Positions 40,795 to 51,800 of a DNA stretch of 64,000 bases are shown one piece after another; position 1 is the stretch's first letter; every line of letters begins with the position of its first letter. The position numbers and the translations under genes were made by a program. The stretch spans positions 911,766 to 975,765 of the forward strand of contig CAUJNA010001846.1 of the NCBI GenBank assembly GCA_963377175.1, in the 5' to 3' direction. The stretch is from Effrenium voratum (Eukaryota > Sar > Dinophyceae > Suessiales > Symbiodiniaceae). The notes under the pieces are model-generated. The model did not search any database, was not told the DNA's origin, and worked only from the letters and a program-made list of their open reading frames with translations.

Positions 40795-41410
40795 GGAGTA
40801 GTAAGGAACATCAGCTTATAGTATCCTATTAATTTTGGTTTTTTGGGCCAAAAACCCTGCAAAACAGCCAAATTCTTCAACCCGCTGAACGTTTTTCCGA
40901 TGTCACCGGTCAATGTCACCACTCCGTTTTTGGTGCAAAAAGCGCTGAAAACGGCGAACTCCGAAAAGTGCGTTTTTTCGTGTCCTGCGTCAAAAGTGCA
41001 GCCCGGGCCTCCAAATTCGCTCGTTTTCCTGCGAAAACCGGTTGCAGGTGTTTGCAGTGCTCCGAAATCCGTATCTCGTATTCTACCCCGAAAAACCTGC
41101 GAATTCCAGCCCGCCGAGCTTGTCACCGCCGATGTCACCGGTCTCTAACACGTCAGCCCGCCGAGGCACAGCCCAGAGCCAGCCAGCGTCTGACGCGGCA
41201 GCCCGCCGAGGTGCTCCCGAGTAACACGTCAGCCCGCCGAGGTTTTTCCGCGAGGTTTTTCCACGTAACGCGTCAGCCCGCCGAGCTCGTCACCGCCGAT
41301 GTCACCGGTCTCTAACACGTCAGCCCGCCGAGGTCCCGGGAGGAATCGAGCCTCCGAAACGTCGCTACGGAGAGCAAAGCAACGCCTAAGCCATCTTACC
41401 ATGGGCTCTC
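40795..41410 (-). repeat. Dispersed repeat with Pol III-type boxes and GTCAGCCCGCCGAG units, copy 1
   Basis: About 600 bp nearly identical to 55486-56060. On the minus strand GGCTCGATTCC (41342-41352) resembles box B, and TGGCTTAGGCGTT (41379-41391) box A at usual spacing, so the right end is a tRNA-like head. The body carries several GTCAGCCCGCCGAG units and repeated GATGTCACCGGTC. Non-coding, SINE-like. Confidence 0.65.
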
Positions 41411-42155
41411 GCTACCAGTCCAAAACGGCGCTTTTTGGCCCAAAAACTTTAGAAGCAGTTTCTCAAACAGTGAGAATCTGCCGCTCTCTTTGGGGCCGAA
41501 AAGTGCGCAAAAAGGCTTGGAAAAGCGAGTTCTCTGGCGAGTTCGTGTACTGAAGTTGAAGTGAGGGATATTTTCCTTCACTCGCATTCCTGCCAGTTCC
41601 GGGTCCGCCCCAGACGTCAGTTTTCCGCTTTCGGGCCGGAAAAGCGGCGAATTCCAGCCCGCCGAGCATGTCACCGTGTCACCGCTTCGTCACCGCTCTC
41701 TTTGGGGCCGAAAAGTGCGCAAAAGGCTTGGAAAAGCGAGTTCTCTGGCGAGTTCGCGTACTGGTAGCACGGGAAGTTGAATTGAGGGTTATTTCCCCTC
41801 AATCGCATTCCAGACATCTTCGGCCAATTCATCGCCTCATGCCCAGTGGCCGATTTTATAGGACACTGCGCCACTTCGGCCAATTCATCACCTCATGCCA
41901 AGTGGGCGGTTTTATCCTCCACTTCCAATTCATCGCCTCATGCCCAGTGGGTGATTTTATACACTTCCAATTCAGCGTGCGAGTCGATATACAATCAGAA
42001 CACCCGGCGAATAGAGGTGTTGCGAAACTGCAACGACCATATCGTAACGACTACTCCTAACAAAACATGTTTGAAGGACCGCGTACTGGTAGCACGGGAC
42101 CCCCCGAATGTCCCATAGCCACTGGACTAAGGCGTCGGCGAGAACATATGTAAAC
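41411..42155 (+). repeat. Repeat-rich spacer before the fibre gene
   Basis: Holds two related blocks containing GGGGCCGAAAAGTGCGCAAAA (41490 and 41705), three copies of a CAATTCATCGCCTCATGCC unit (41820-41965), and CGCGTACTGGTAGCACGGGA twice (41755 and 42080). AACATGTTTGAAGGACC, the fibre start, also occurs 90 bp early (42064), so this end was locally duplicated. No gene seen. Confidence 0.55.
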
Positions 42156-45100
42156 ATGTTTGAAGGACCTGTCACGGGCAACATCCCCGAGGTCCTGGAC
42201 AACGGAGAGGTGACTGACGGCACGCACGTCACAGCAGGACCGCTGGCCCTCGCTCTGACTCCCTACGCTCAAGTGGCTGACCTGGCGGTGAACACGGCAG
42301 CCTCAGGCAACAACGCCGCTGCCATCCAGTCCCTGGACGACAGAGTCACCGCAGAGCTGGCCTCAAAGCTGGACAGCAGCGCGCTGGCGCCGGCGATTGC
42401 GCCCCTAGCAACGGCTGCGGCCCTTGCCACCACGGACGGTCAGGTGGCCGCGCACGGAAGCAGCATCGCAGCGCTGCAGAGCTCGCTGACCACGGGTCTC
42501 TCCAACAAGGCAGACCAGTCGGCCTTCGACGTGCAGGAGGGCGTGGTTGCCACCAAGAGCACCCCGGACAGCGTGGACCTGAAGCTGTCCAACTACAGCA
42601 CCACGGCGGCCATGAACGGCTCCATCGCCTCGGCCAACAACGCAACGCTGGCCACGGTGGCCGCCAACTACGGCCTCAAGACGGTGGTGGACCAGCACTC
42701 CCTGGACATAGCGGCGAGGATCACGCCGCTGGAGGTGGACACCAAGGTTGCCAACGCTCTCCTGGGGGCCGTCACCGCCGCGGCGCTGGCCTCCGAGCTC
42801 GCGAGCCGAGACGCCTCCATCTCGGGGCTGCAGGCCTCCAAGGCGGACGCCAGCGCCCTGACTGCTTACGCCCCGCAGTCGGCCGTGGACACTTCCTCGG
42901 AGGTGGACTCTAAGATAGCGACGGCCCTCTTGGACGCCGTCACCACGGCAGCCCTGGACGCCGCCCTCCTCGGCAAGGCGGACGCAAGCGCGCTGGCCTC
43001 CCTGCTCTCCACGGTGAACGGCTTGGACACGCCGCTGGAGGTAGACACCAAGATAGCAAATGCCCTGCTGGGTCTCGCCACCGAGGCCTTCGTCGCAGCG
43101 CAGCTTTCTAGCCGGGACGCCAGCATCACAGCGCTCCAGGGGGCCAAGGCCGACGCGACGCTGCTGGCGGCCTCATAAATTGTCCAACTCAGCAACATAT
43201 TCCAGATATTAAAAGGACATATTTATAAAATGATTTGAAAATACTATAACACATATAAATATATATCGAGATTACCAAATGACAATTCTCAATTTATACA
43301 TAAAAACGCCACGAACGCCGCGCTCTCGGCCAGCGAGACCACGCTCCAGAGCGCCCTCGACGCAATCCTCGAGGAGCTCGCAGCCCTGCAGCTTTCCGGC
43401 AGCGGCGGAGTTGTTAACGCGCCGGCCTGGGCGGGCTTCACGACTTGGGAGCTCGTTCGCGGAAGTAACGTCGTTCGCAACCTGCATTTCGTGGCTCCTC
43501 TCTCTGCTGCGCTTGCCAACGGCGACGACACGCTGAGCAGCACGGCAGACTGCTACTCCACGGCGGGCACTGACGCTGCCATAACAGCAGCCCTGCTGGC
43601 CTACTACACCTCGGCGCAGGTAGACGCGCTGTTGGGAGACTACCGCACAGGGGCAGCGCAGGACGCTGAGACGACCAGCGCCATCACAGCGCGCTGCTGG
43701 CCTACTACACCTCGGCGCAGGTAGACGCGCTGTTGGGAGACTACCGCGCGGCAAGCGCGCAGGACACGCAGACGCAGGCCGCCATCGCGGGCGCGCTGCT
43801 GGCCTACCGGACGGGCCCGGACCAGGACGTCTTCACAGCCAACCAAATCGCCTCGGCGCTGGTGGCGTACCGCTCAGCCGCAGACCAGGACACGGCGACG
43901 GCCTCGAGCATCGCCGCCGCGCTGCTCAGCTACTACACCATCGCACAAGTAGACGGCCTCCTCGCCGGCAAGCTCGGAGTCACGGAGGCAGCCTCTGCGC
44001 TGCAGATAGCAGTGCGCTTTCCGGACGACGGAGGGGCCGACGAGGTGGTGGCCGCCATAGGAGAGCAGATCCTGGCCCCCACGGACGTCTCGCTGTCAAA
44101 CTGGACGGTCCGCCCCAGCAGCGGCTGCAGCGTGGTCCTGGCCACGCACACCGCGGGAGTGAGCGTGGACGGCTACACCCTGACCCTGGCGGCGAACCCG
44201 TGGAACATCGTGCGCACCTACAACTTGACCCCGGGCCGAGAGCTTCTCTTCGCCTGCCGCTACCGGCTCGGCACGGCCTCCAACTTCGTGGTGCACATGT
44301 CCGAGGCAGACAACGTCTACGACCCCCTGTACGGCAGCTTCGTGGGCGACCAGGGTGCCTGGAGCACTGCCAAGATGTACTTCACAGTGCCTCCGAACGG
44401 GGTGGCGAAGCTGCACTTCGGGGCGCACTTCCAGGCGCCGGGCCTGCCCAACCAGACGGCTGGAACGGTGGACGTCTACGGCCTCCAGATCCTGGACGCA
44501 ACCCAGGAGAGCGGCAACGCGGTGGAGGCGGAGGAGGACACGGCGGCCTCGGCGCTGCTGCTGAAGCACGAGTTCCTCGACGGAGGGGCCGACGACGTCA
44601 CGCTGGCCACCCTGGGCGAGGTGCTGCTGGAGCCCACGCTCACCACGCTAGGCAACTTCCTGGCGCGCTCCAACAGCCAGAGCTCCGTGGCCTCGGCCAG
44701 CTTCACGGTGGGAGGCTTCCAGCTGGAGGGCTACGCCATGACCCTGAGCGCCTTCGCCTGGAACATCGTGCGCACCTACACGCTGACGCCGGGGAGACGC
44801 TACTCCTTCGGCTGCCGGTACCGGCTGGGCACGGCCTCCAACTTGGTGATGTACGTCAGCGCGGCCGACAACGACTACGTGGGCGTCACCGGCACCTTCC
44901 TCGGAACGCCCTCGCAGGGCGTCTGGAGCACGGCGCGCCTGGACTTCTCGGTGCCGCCGGGCGGAATCGCGAAGCTGCACTTCGGAGCCTTCGGCGGCTC
45001 TATCCCCGGGCTGGTGCAGCAGTCGGCGGGCACGCTGGACCTGTACAGCATGCAGATCAGGGCCAGCGCCTTTGAGGGAGAGTCTGTCTCAGTAACGGAC

Positions 45101-46334
45101 TTGCTGGCGGACTCGCTGGCCCTACGGGCTCGGCCACGCTGGACGGCCTCACCGCGCAGGGCAACGTGGGCTGCGACCAGCTGCTGTGCAACGACGTGAA
45201 CTGCACCGACGTGTTCACCACGGGCGTGGACGCCTCGGGCACAGTCTCCTGCGCCGCGCTCACAGCCACAGGCACCGTCGCCGGGGCCGCGCTGTCGTCC
45301 ACAGGGGCCGTGTCAGGCAGCTCGCTGAGCATCAGCGGCGCGGCCAGCGTGGGCCTGCTGAGCTCAGCCACGGGAATCACCGGCAGCACACTCACTATCA
45401 ACAACACGGCCAACGCCGGGAACTTCACCACGGTGGGCGACGTGTCCACGGGGACGCTGACGGCCTCGGGCGCAGCGACGGCGGCGAGCTTCGCAGCCAC
45501 CGGGGCGCTCACGGGCGCCACGCTGACTGTCAGCGGGGCGGCCTCCGCGGGCCCGCTGGACTGCGAGAGCCTGGACTGCACCTTCACGGCCACGAGCGGC
45601 GGAGTGTCAACGGGCAGCGTGGTCTGCGGCGACGTGACGAGCTCGGGCACGGTCTCCGCGCCGCAGCTCTTCGCCTCCAACACGCTCATCGTGACCAACA
45701 CCTCAGACTTCTCGGACGATCTCTTCCTGACGAAGAACTGGGCGGGCTGGAGCAAGCTGCAGATCTCCAACAACAGCGCGGCCTCCGACAGCGGCCCGGA
45801 GCTGCGGCTGCTGGCAACCAGAGCGCCAGGGTCTTCCTGGAGCGGGACGGCGGGACGCACCAGTGCGAGCTCATCATGATCAACGATGAGGCGCTGGTGC
45901 AGACGAAGAGCCTCTCGACGCAGCTGTCCTTGACCACGAACCAGAGGAACCCGGCTGCCTCGTGATCGCAGGCAACACGGGCAACGTGGTCTGCAACACG
46001 AGCTTCACGAATTTGTCGGACAGCAGGGTGAAGACGGAGATGGCCGAGGCCGACGTGGCAGAGCTCCAGCAGCTCTTCGACTCCGTGGAGGCCAAGCAGT
46101 ACAAGCGCCCGGACATGAACGAGGACCTGAGGCTGGGCTTCGCGTCAAACGACTTCACAGGAGCGAAGTGGAAGAACCTGACGGGCACCGCGAGGTGGAG
46201 CGACGGCACGGAGATGGTCACCCTCGACTACTCGCACCTCACCAGCGTGCTCTGGGGGTGTGCAAGGGCTTCCAGGCCCGGCTGGACGAGGTGGAAGCCT
46301 GGCAGGCCCAGCGGGGGCCGAAGAACCATAAGAA
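42156..46334 (+). pseudogene. Long fibre protein with coiled-coil shaft, two carbohydrate-binding-like modules and S74 domain
   Basis: In order: coiled-coil repeats (PLEVDTKVANALLGAVT, SRDASISGLQASKADASAL); LAYYTSAQVDALLGDY repeats; two beta-sandwich modules of about 150 residues (about 44020-44515 and 44570-45065) sharing WNIVRTY-LTPGR ... CRYRLGTASN ... WSTA ... VAKLHFGA; a Gly/Ser/Thr-rich beta-helical shaft; then SDSRVKTEMAEADVAELQQLF ... LDYSHLTSVLWG, an S74 chaperone. Frame changes occur near 43690, 45130, 45830, 45960 and 46256, and a 125-bp insertion splits it at 43180. It is probably the host-attachment spike. No full-length frame remains. Confidence 0.8.
43174..43304. repeat. AT-rich insertion inside the fibre gene
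   Basis: About 125 bp of AT-rich, stop-containing DNA in very GC-rich coding sequence. CATAAA occurs at both borders, a possible 6-bp duplication. The fibre frame resumes at KNATNAALSASETT. No GT-AG intron borders are evident. Confidence 0.5.
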
Positions 46335-46336
46335 AC

Positions 46337-47340
46337 ATGGCTGACGCTCGCAGACAAACCATCAAGGCCGTCTACGAGGATCCCCGCACAGGCTTCGGCA
46401 GCATAGCGCAGACGCTGCGGCAGGCTCAGGTGCGCGACCCCAGCATCTCCAGAGAGGAAGTGAAGGCGTTTCTGGACGGCCTCCGGGTGAACCATGACCG
46501 ACCGCAGAGAGGCTACAACAGCTTCGTGCCTCTGGAGCCCATGAACCAGCTGCAGGTGGACCTGGCCGACATGAGGGCCTTCGGCGGCAAGCCCTACCCC
46601 ATCATGCTGGTGGCCATCGACGCGCTCACCAAGAAAGTGGCCGCGGAGCCGCTGAAGGACCGTCTCGCGAGCACCACCGCGGCGGGCATGAAGAAGGTCT
46701 TCCAAGCCCTGGGGTGCCGGCCAACGTGTACTCCGACGACGGCGCCGAGTTCAAGAGGGAGTTCAAGGAGCTGATGGATTTCTGGGACATCGAGAAGCAG
46801 GTGACCAGGGGCCACGCCTACTTCGCGGAGCGCACCATCCGCACCATCAAGGAGGCCATGTTGCGCCGCATAGCAGCCGGAGCGGGCCGGCGGGGGCAGT
46901 GGCACCTTATGCTGGCCGACATCTTGAGCCAAATCAACGGGAGGAAGCACGCTACCACGCAGGTGGCGCCGAACCTCGCCTACTCTGACCCCGAAATGGC
47001 AGAGATTGCTCTGCGCAACATCGAACGCAGGGCCAAGCACAAGGTGACCCGCCCGGAAATCAAGGTCGGGGATATGGTTCGGATCAGGGTTAAGCCGATC
47101 GAAAGCAGGGGCTCCTACAGGGTCAACGAGATAGCCTGGAGCGAAAAGGTATACAGGGTTGTCTCCGCCGAGAGCGGGGAGATGGGGGCGAGGTTTGGCT
47201 TGGAGGGGTGGCCGGAAAAGGTGGTGCACAGGGATCTCCGAAAAGTCCCCGAAAACTCAGCTCCCGAACCGCGGGGGTTGGAGGTGCAATCCCGCCAGCG
47301 GAGGCTACAGAGAGGCCCCAGGCTCCCACCTCCTTTTTGA
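46337..47340 (+). CDS. Retroviral-type (rve) integrase, one frameshift
   Basis: Triad: D in LQVDLADM (about 74), D in VYSDDGAEF (about 131), E in YFAERTIRT (about 163). The spacing matches the AT-element integrase, and RGHAYFAER parallels RGHPNFAER there. A C-terminal SH3-like part follows (VGDMVRIRVKP). The frame change near 46711 falls at a G4 run (GCCCTGGGGTGCCG), consistent with one lost G. About 333 residues. It starts beside the fibre stop and ends just before a convergent coiled-coil gene. Confidence 0.9.
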
Positions 47341-47356
47341 CTGTGCCTCTACGTCT

Positions 47357-47902
47357 CTACAACGTCTCCAACAGCTCCGCCTGCCACTCACTGATGAGCT
47401 CCTTCACGTCGGTTCGGGGGCTGCTCGGCGAGCCCTCGTCATCTCTGGCTTTCCAATTTTCCCAGCGCCCGTACCACGTGATGTCGCTCTCGAACCAGCG
47501 CAGGGCAAGCTCAGCCCGCTGTGCGCGCGTGGCCGGGGTGCGAAGAGCCGTGCAGATCTCGCACACCTCTTCCAAGACTTCCTGCGAGTGCTCGGTATTC
47601 TCGAGCTTGCACGCAAGGCGTCGGGCATTCATGAGCGTGCCTTCCCGCTGCTTATCGAGGAGCTCGATGCGGCGGCGCTGCGAGCGCTCGGCCTCAAGCA
47701 GCGCATCCTCGCGAGGCCGCTTGGTGGGAGGCCGCTGGGCCATCAGAGCAGCCGCAAGGCAGGGAGCGTCAGCGTCCGCCCACGCGGCAGGCTTCTCCAG
47801 GAGCCATGCCTGCACGCAGCGGAAGGCCTTGGAGGAAGTCATCTCTTTGAGCAGCAATGCTTCGCTGCGGCGGGTGATCGAGCATTTGGACCACTTGAGC
47901 AT
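47357..47902 (-). CDS. Coiled-coil paralogue 1
   Basis: Shares the N-terminal RRSEALLLKEMTSSKAFRCV module and PREDALLEAERS with the next two genes. It then diverges into a different C-terminal domain (ALRWFESDITWYGRWENWKARDDEG). Three tandem copies indicate duplication. No enzyme motif. Function unknown. Confidence 0.65.
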   Translation of the reverse strand: MLKWSKCSITRRSEALLLKEMTSSKAFRCVQAWLLEKPAAWADADAPCLAAALMAQRPPTKRPREDALLEAERSQRRRIELLDKQREGTLMNARRLACKLENTEHSQEVLEEVCEICTALRTPATRAQRAELALRWFESDITWYGRWENWKARDDEGSPSSPRTDVKELISEWQAELLETL

Positions 47903-47929
47903 TTGGCGGGCTTCTTTTTTTCTAGCTCG

Positions 47930-48343
47930 TCAGTGCGTCCGCCTACGAAGATTTCTGTTCTCTTCCTCGAGGATCTCGACGCGGCGCTCCAGCGCCTCAC
48001 GGCGCAAAGTCTCACGGTGGACTTCATCCTCAAGCAGAGAAGCATAATGCCGCTCCGTCTGCAGCAACGCTAGATCTCGCTCGCCGAGCTCGTAGCTGCG
48101 CTCCAGCTGCCCGCGCAGGCCAGCGATGCGGAGCCGGTGGTGCAGGCGCTCGGCCTGGAGCAGCGCATCCTCGCGAGCCCGCGCGGGAGGCCGCTGGGCC
48201 ATCAGAGCGGCCGCAAGGCTGGCAACGTCCGCCTCCGCCCACACGGCGGGCTTCTCCAGGAGCCATGCCTGCACGCACCGGAAGGCCTCAGAGGAAGTCA
48301 TCTCTTTGAGCAGCAATGCTTCGCTGCGGCGGTTCGAAATCAT
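47930..48343 (-). CDS. Coiled-coil paralogue 2
   Basis: MISNRRSEALLLKEMTSSEA, then a long charged coiled coil ending RVEILEEENRNLRRRTH. The ATG at 48343 is chosen because the conserved family sequence begins there. An A/T-rich run precedes it. Confidence 0.65.
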   Translation of the reverse strand: MISNRRSEALLLKEMTSSEAFRCVQAWLLEKPAVWAEADVASLAAALMAQRPPARAREDALLQAERLHHRLRIAGLRGQLERSYELGERDLALLQTERHYASLLEDEVHRETLRREALERRVEILEEENRNLRRRTH

Positions 48344-48374
48344 TAAAGCGAAACGAGAGCTCGGGATCTTTTTT

Positions 48375-48824
48375 TCATCTGTACGCTTGCGCGAGGATCC
48401 TACTGAGCTGCGCCACCTGCTGGCGGAGAATTCGGTTGCTGTGCTCCACCTCTTCAATGCGCTCCCTGGCTCGCTCGCGATCTCTGTCGATGATATCGTT
48501 GAGGCCGCCCACCCGCCTGCGGAGATTTCTGTTCTCGCGCTCCAGCTCCATGCCGCGCAGCGTTTCGACGAGGAGCTCCCCATCGAGGCCCGCGATGCGA
48601 GCCCGCTGGTGCGAGCGCTCTGCCTCGAGCAGCGCGTCCTCGCGGGGCCGCTTGCGTAGCATGTCGCAGGGAGGCCGCTGGGCCATCAGAGCAGCCGCAA
48701 GGCAGGGAGCGTCCTCGTCCGCCCACGCAGCGGGCTTCTCCAGGAGCCATGCCTGCACGCATCGGAAGGCCGCAGAGGAAGTCATATTGAGCAGCAATGC
48801 TTCGCTGCGGCGGTTCGAAATCAT
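48375..48824 (-). CDS. Coiled-coil paralogue 3
   Basis: MISNRRSEALLLNMTSSAAF, then CDMLRKRPREDALLEAERS and a coiled coil (RNLRRRVGGLNDIIDRDRERARER). It lacks two residues (KE) of the module. It is the member retained in the inverted copy at 33864 and lies just behind polB. Confidence 0.65.
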   Translation of the reverse strand: MISNRRSEALLLNMTSSAAFRCVQAWLLEKPAAWADEDAPCLAAALMAQRPPCDMLRKRPREDALLEAERSHQRARIAGLDGELLVETLRGMELERENRNLRRRVGGLNDIIDRDRERARERIEEVEHSNRILRQQVAQLSRILAQAYR

Positions 48825-48894
48825 AAAAGCGAGAAAGCGAGAAGACGAGAAAACGAGAGCTCGGGATCTTTCCTTTTTTTCAGGCTCCGATAGT

Positions 48895-51800
48895 CTACGC
48901 CCAGCAGCGGCTCAGCCGCAGCGGCAGTGTCGGAGCGGGCCCCAGAGGCGGGGGCCCCACGAGGAACTCCATCACGAGGTCGAAGGGCGCAGAGCCTGGC
49001 GGAGCGTAAGCGCCCAGCATCCGCAGCTGCTCCAGGTTGCGCCAGTGCCCCAGCGGCCGCGAGTTGTGAGCGACGACCTTGTCGTTGAAGGGCGAGAGCG
49101 ACTTCTTCTCTACGGTCTCCACGGCTAACTCGTGCGCGCGGCTGCGCAGCTGCGCGAAGGCCGCCCTGCGCTCGCTGCCTTCCTCCAGCACCTCCCGGTA
49201 CTCGAGATGCCGGACGTTGGTCACCGCCTTCTTCGGCACGCCCTTGATCTTGCGCTTCTCCTTGCGCGCGCCGTCGGGCTGGACCGTGAGGATGCTGTAC
49301 ATCTTGGAGCGCAGGCCCACGTACTCCAGAATCCTGGCGGGGAAGGTCTCGTCGCCGAGCTTGCCCAGCTGGCCCATCACCTCGATGGCCTTGGCGCGCG
49401 CCGCTGCAGAGAGCGCGCTCAGGTCCCTCTCGGGGTCCTTGGACTTGCCGGCCACGTCGAAGAGGGCGGCGCCGTTCAGGTTCGCCTCGGCCATCGGGTC
49501 CTGCAGCTCGAAGATCTGCACCATCACGGAGTCGGTGTCCGTGAAGAGCAGCCTCATCTTCGGGAAGAGCCTCCTCATGTGGAGGTAGTAGGCCTTCTCC
49601 ATCATGAGCTTGGAGAGCTGCAGCGTGCGGGCGCCGACTTGGGTGGGCACGCTCATGAAGGCCTTGCTGCGGTCCGTCTTGAGCGTCTCCACGAAGGCCA
49701 GGAACCCCTCCGAGTCGTTGATCTGGAGCTCGAAGTTCGTCACGGAGCTCTTGCCCACGGCCCGCTCGAACTTGGCCGGGTCCACGTAGGCGTTCGTGTT
49801 CCTGAACTTATCGGGGTTCATGCAGCAGCGGCCGAAGATGGCGTTCTGGGTGAGCTTCACCACCTTCTCGGCGACCACGCTCCCCGCCGTCTTGAGCTGC
49901 CTCCGCTCGCTGTGCGGCTGCAGGCGAAGCGGTAGGCCCTGTGCAGCCTCCAGACCCTGGCGCCCAGCACATCCCGCAGGAACTTGAGCCGCTTGCCGTC
50001 CACGCCCTCCTCCACGTGCATGCCGAGGAAGGGCACGAGCTTCTCGCAGGGCGACGGGGAGAGGCCGAGGCGCTCCGCCATGTCCGCGGTGTGCGGCCCG
50101 TACAGGCCCATCCCGACCTTCATGCGCGCGGGGGGAGCCCAGTCCAAGTGGTCGTGCAGCTCCGGGGGGAAGTCGTAGTCCACGAGGAGCAGGTAGCTCA
50201 CCTCCTCGGCGTCGGACTCCCAGTTCAGGCTCGAGAGGCACGTCTCGTGCAGCCAGCTCAGCCTCGCCGCGCTGTCTTCGGGCAGGGCGACCGCCACGCA
50301 GGGGCCGTTGGGCATGGGCAGCGTCATTGCGGCCGGGTACATGGCGTTGAAGTCCAAGTACGAGATCCAGCTGACGGGCTCCTCGGGCTTGTAGTCCTCC
50401 TCGCCCAGCTCGGGGTTGTTGGCTTGAGCGAAGAGCTGGAAGATGCAGCTCAGCCCGCCCATGACGGAGGCCCGCACGTCCCTGTAGGCCTGCTCGTCGG
50501 TGATGAGGTGAATGGGCGTCTCGCGGGCCGAGTGCCGCAGCATGGCGTCCCAGGCGGCCCCGGGCAGCGTGACGTAGTGGATGGTGTCGAGCCCCGACTG
50601 CGCCCGGAAGGAGTCCCGGTAGCTCTCCATCACGTCCGCCAGGGCCAGGACGTCGGTGTGGAGGTAGCAGTCGTGGAACTCGCGGAAGGTCTCCCACCCC
50701 ATGACGTTGGCGGTGTTCACGGCCAGCCGGTGGTCCTCTGCGCTCACCGCCTTCCCCGCCAGCACGCTGTCGTAGCAGTGCTGCTCCAACACCGCGGGCA
50801 TCTCCCACGCCTCGGCGCCGCAGAAGTGCTCGAAGGGCATGGGCAGCTTGCGCAGGATGCAGTCCCACGCCTGCTCCAGGTCGCAGTGCGTCCGCCGCTG
50901 TTTGAGAGGCCGTCTTTGGGGCGGAGAGTCCGTCGGCGTGCGCAGCTGCAGCTCGGGGTGACGCGAGGCCATCAGCGGGAAGAGCTCCGGCAGCTGCTTG
51001 TGGGTGCAGGCCCTGAGGTCGTCGATCATGCTGGCCAGGCTCGTGGGGAAGACGTTCATGCTGTCCACGAACCTCAGCGGGCCCCAGCTCAACTGCAGGC
51101 ACTTCTCGCCCGACTTGCAGAGGACTCGGAGGCAGAGGTGGCTGTAGTCGCCCTGCTTGATCGCGGCCTGCAGGGCGCACCAGCCGGTGAGGGGCTTTGG
51201 CGCGGTCTTGGCCTTGGGCTTTGGCGCGGCCTTGGGCATGGGCCTCTCGGGCTCGCTGCCTTCTGCCTCGCTCTCGCTGCCCTCGTTGTCGCTGTCCTCG
51301 CCGAGCTCTTCGCGCGGCGCCCTGCTGACGGGAGAGCCAATCGTGGCGATGTAGCGCAGCAGGAAGTGGAAGTCGTAGCCGCCCCCGTTGTGAAAGACCA
51401 CTGGGATGGTCTTGGGCGTCTGGGCCGCGATGTTGCAGGAGTGGCACAGCGCCCCGAGATTCTGCCCGGTGCCGTGGCAGTGGTGGAGCTTCTTCTCGGC
51501 GGTCTCGAAGGACGCGAGGCACTCCCTGCAGTGAGTGGCGGCCCTGTGCTCCAGCTCCTCCCGCCGGGTCATGCTGACGGGCCGAGTTCGGCGTCTCCAG
51601 GTGAGGTAGTGGTCGGCCAGCTTGAGAAGGTCGAGCATGGCGCGGACGGCGTGGTACTTGTCGCTGTCCCGCTCGTGGTGCGTGAGCCTCAGCCTCAGCT
51701 CCTCGGGCGGCACGTAGCCGCAGCGCCCGACGGCGACGTAGCAGGAAGAAGCCGCGACGGTCTGGCGCGCCGGCTGCTGCTGCGCTATGTGGACCGTCGG

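Noticed and set aside
44200..45075. 291-codon Arg/Gly-rich ORF within the fibre gene
   Set aside because: Alternative frame of the fibre; the fibre frame has repeated domains and a homologous partner, this one has neither.
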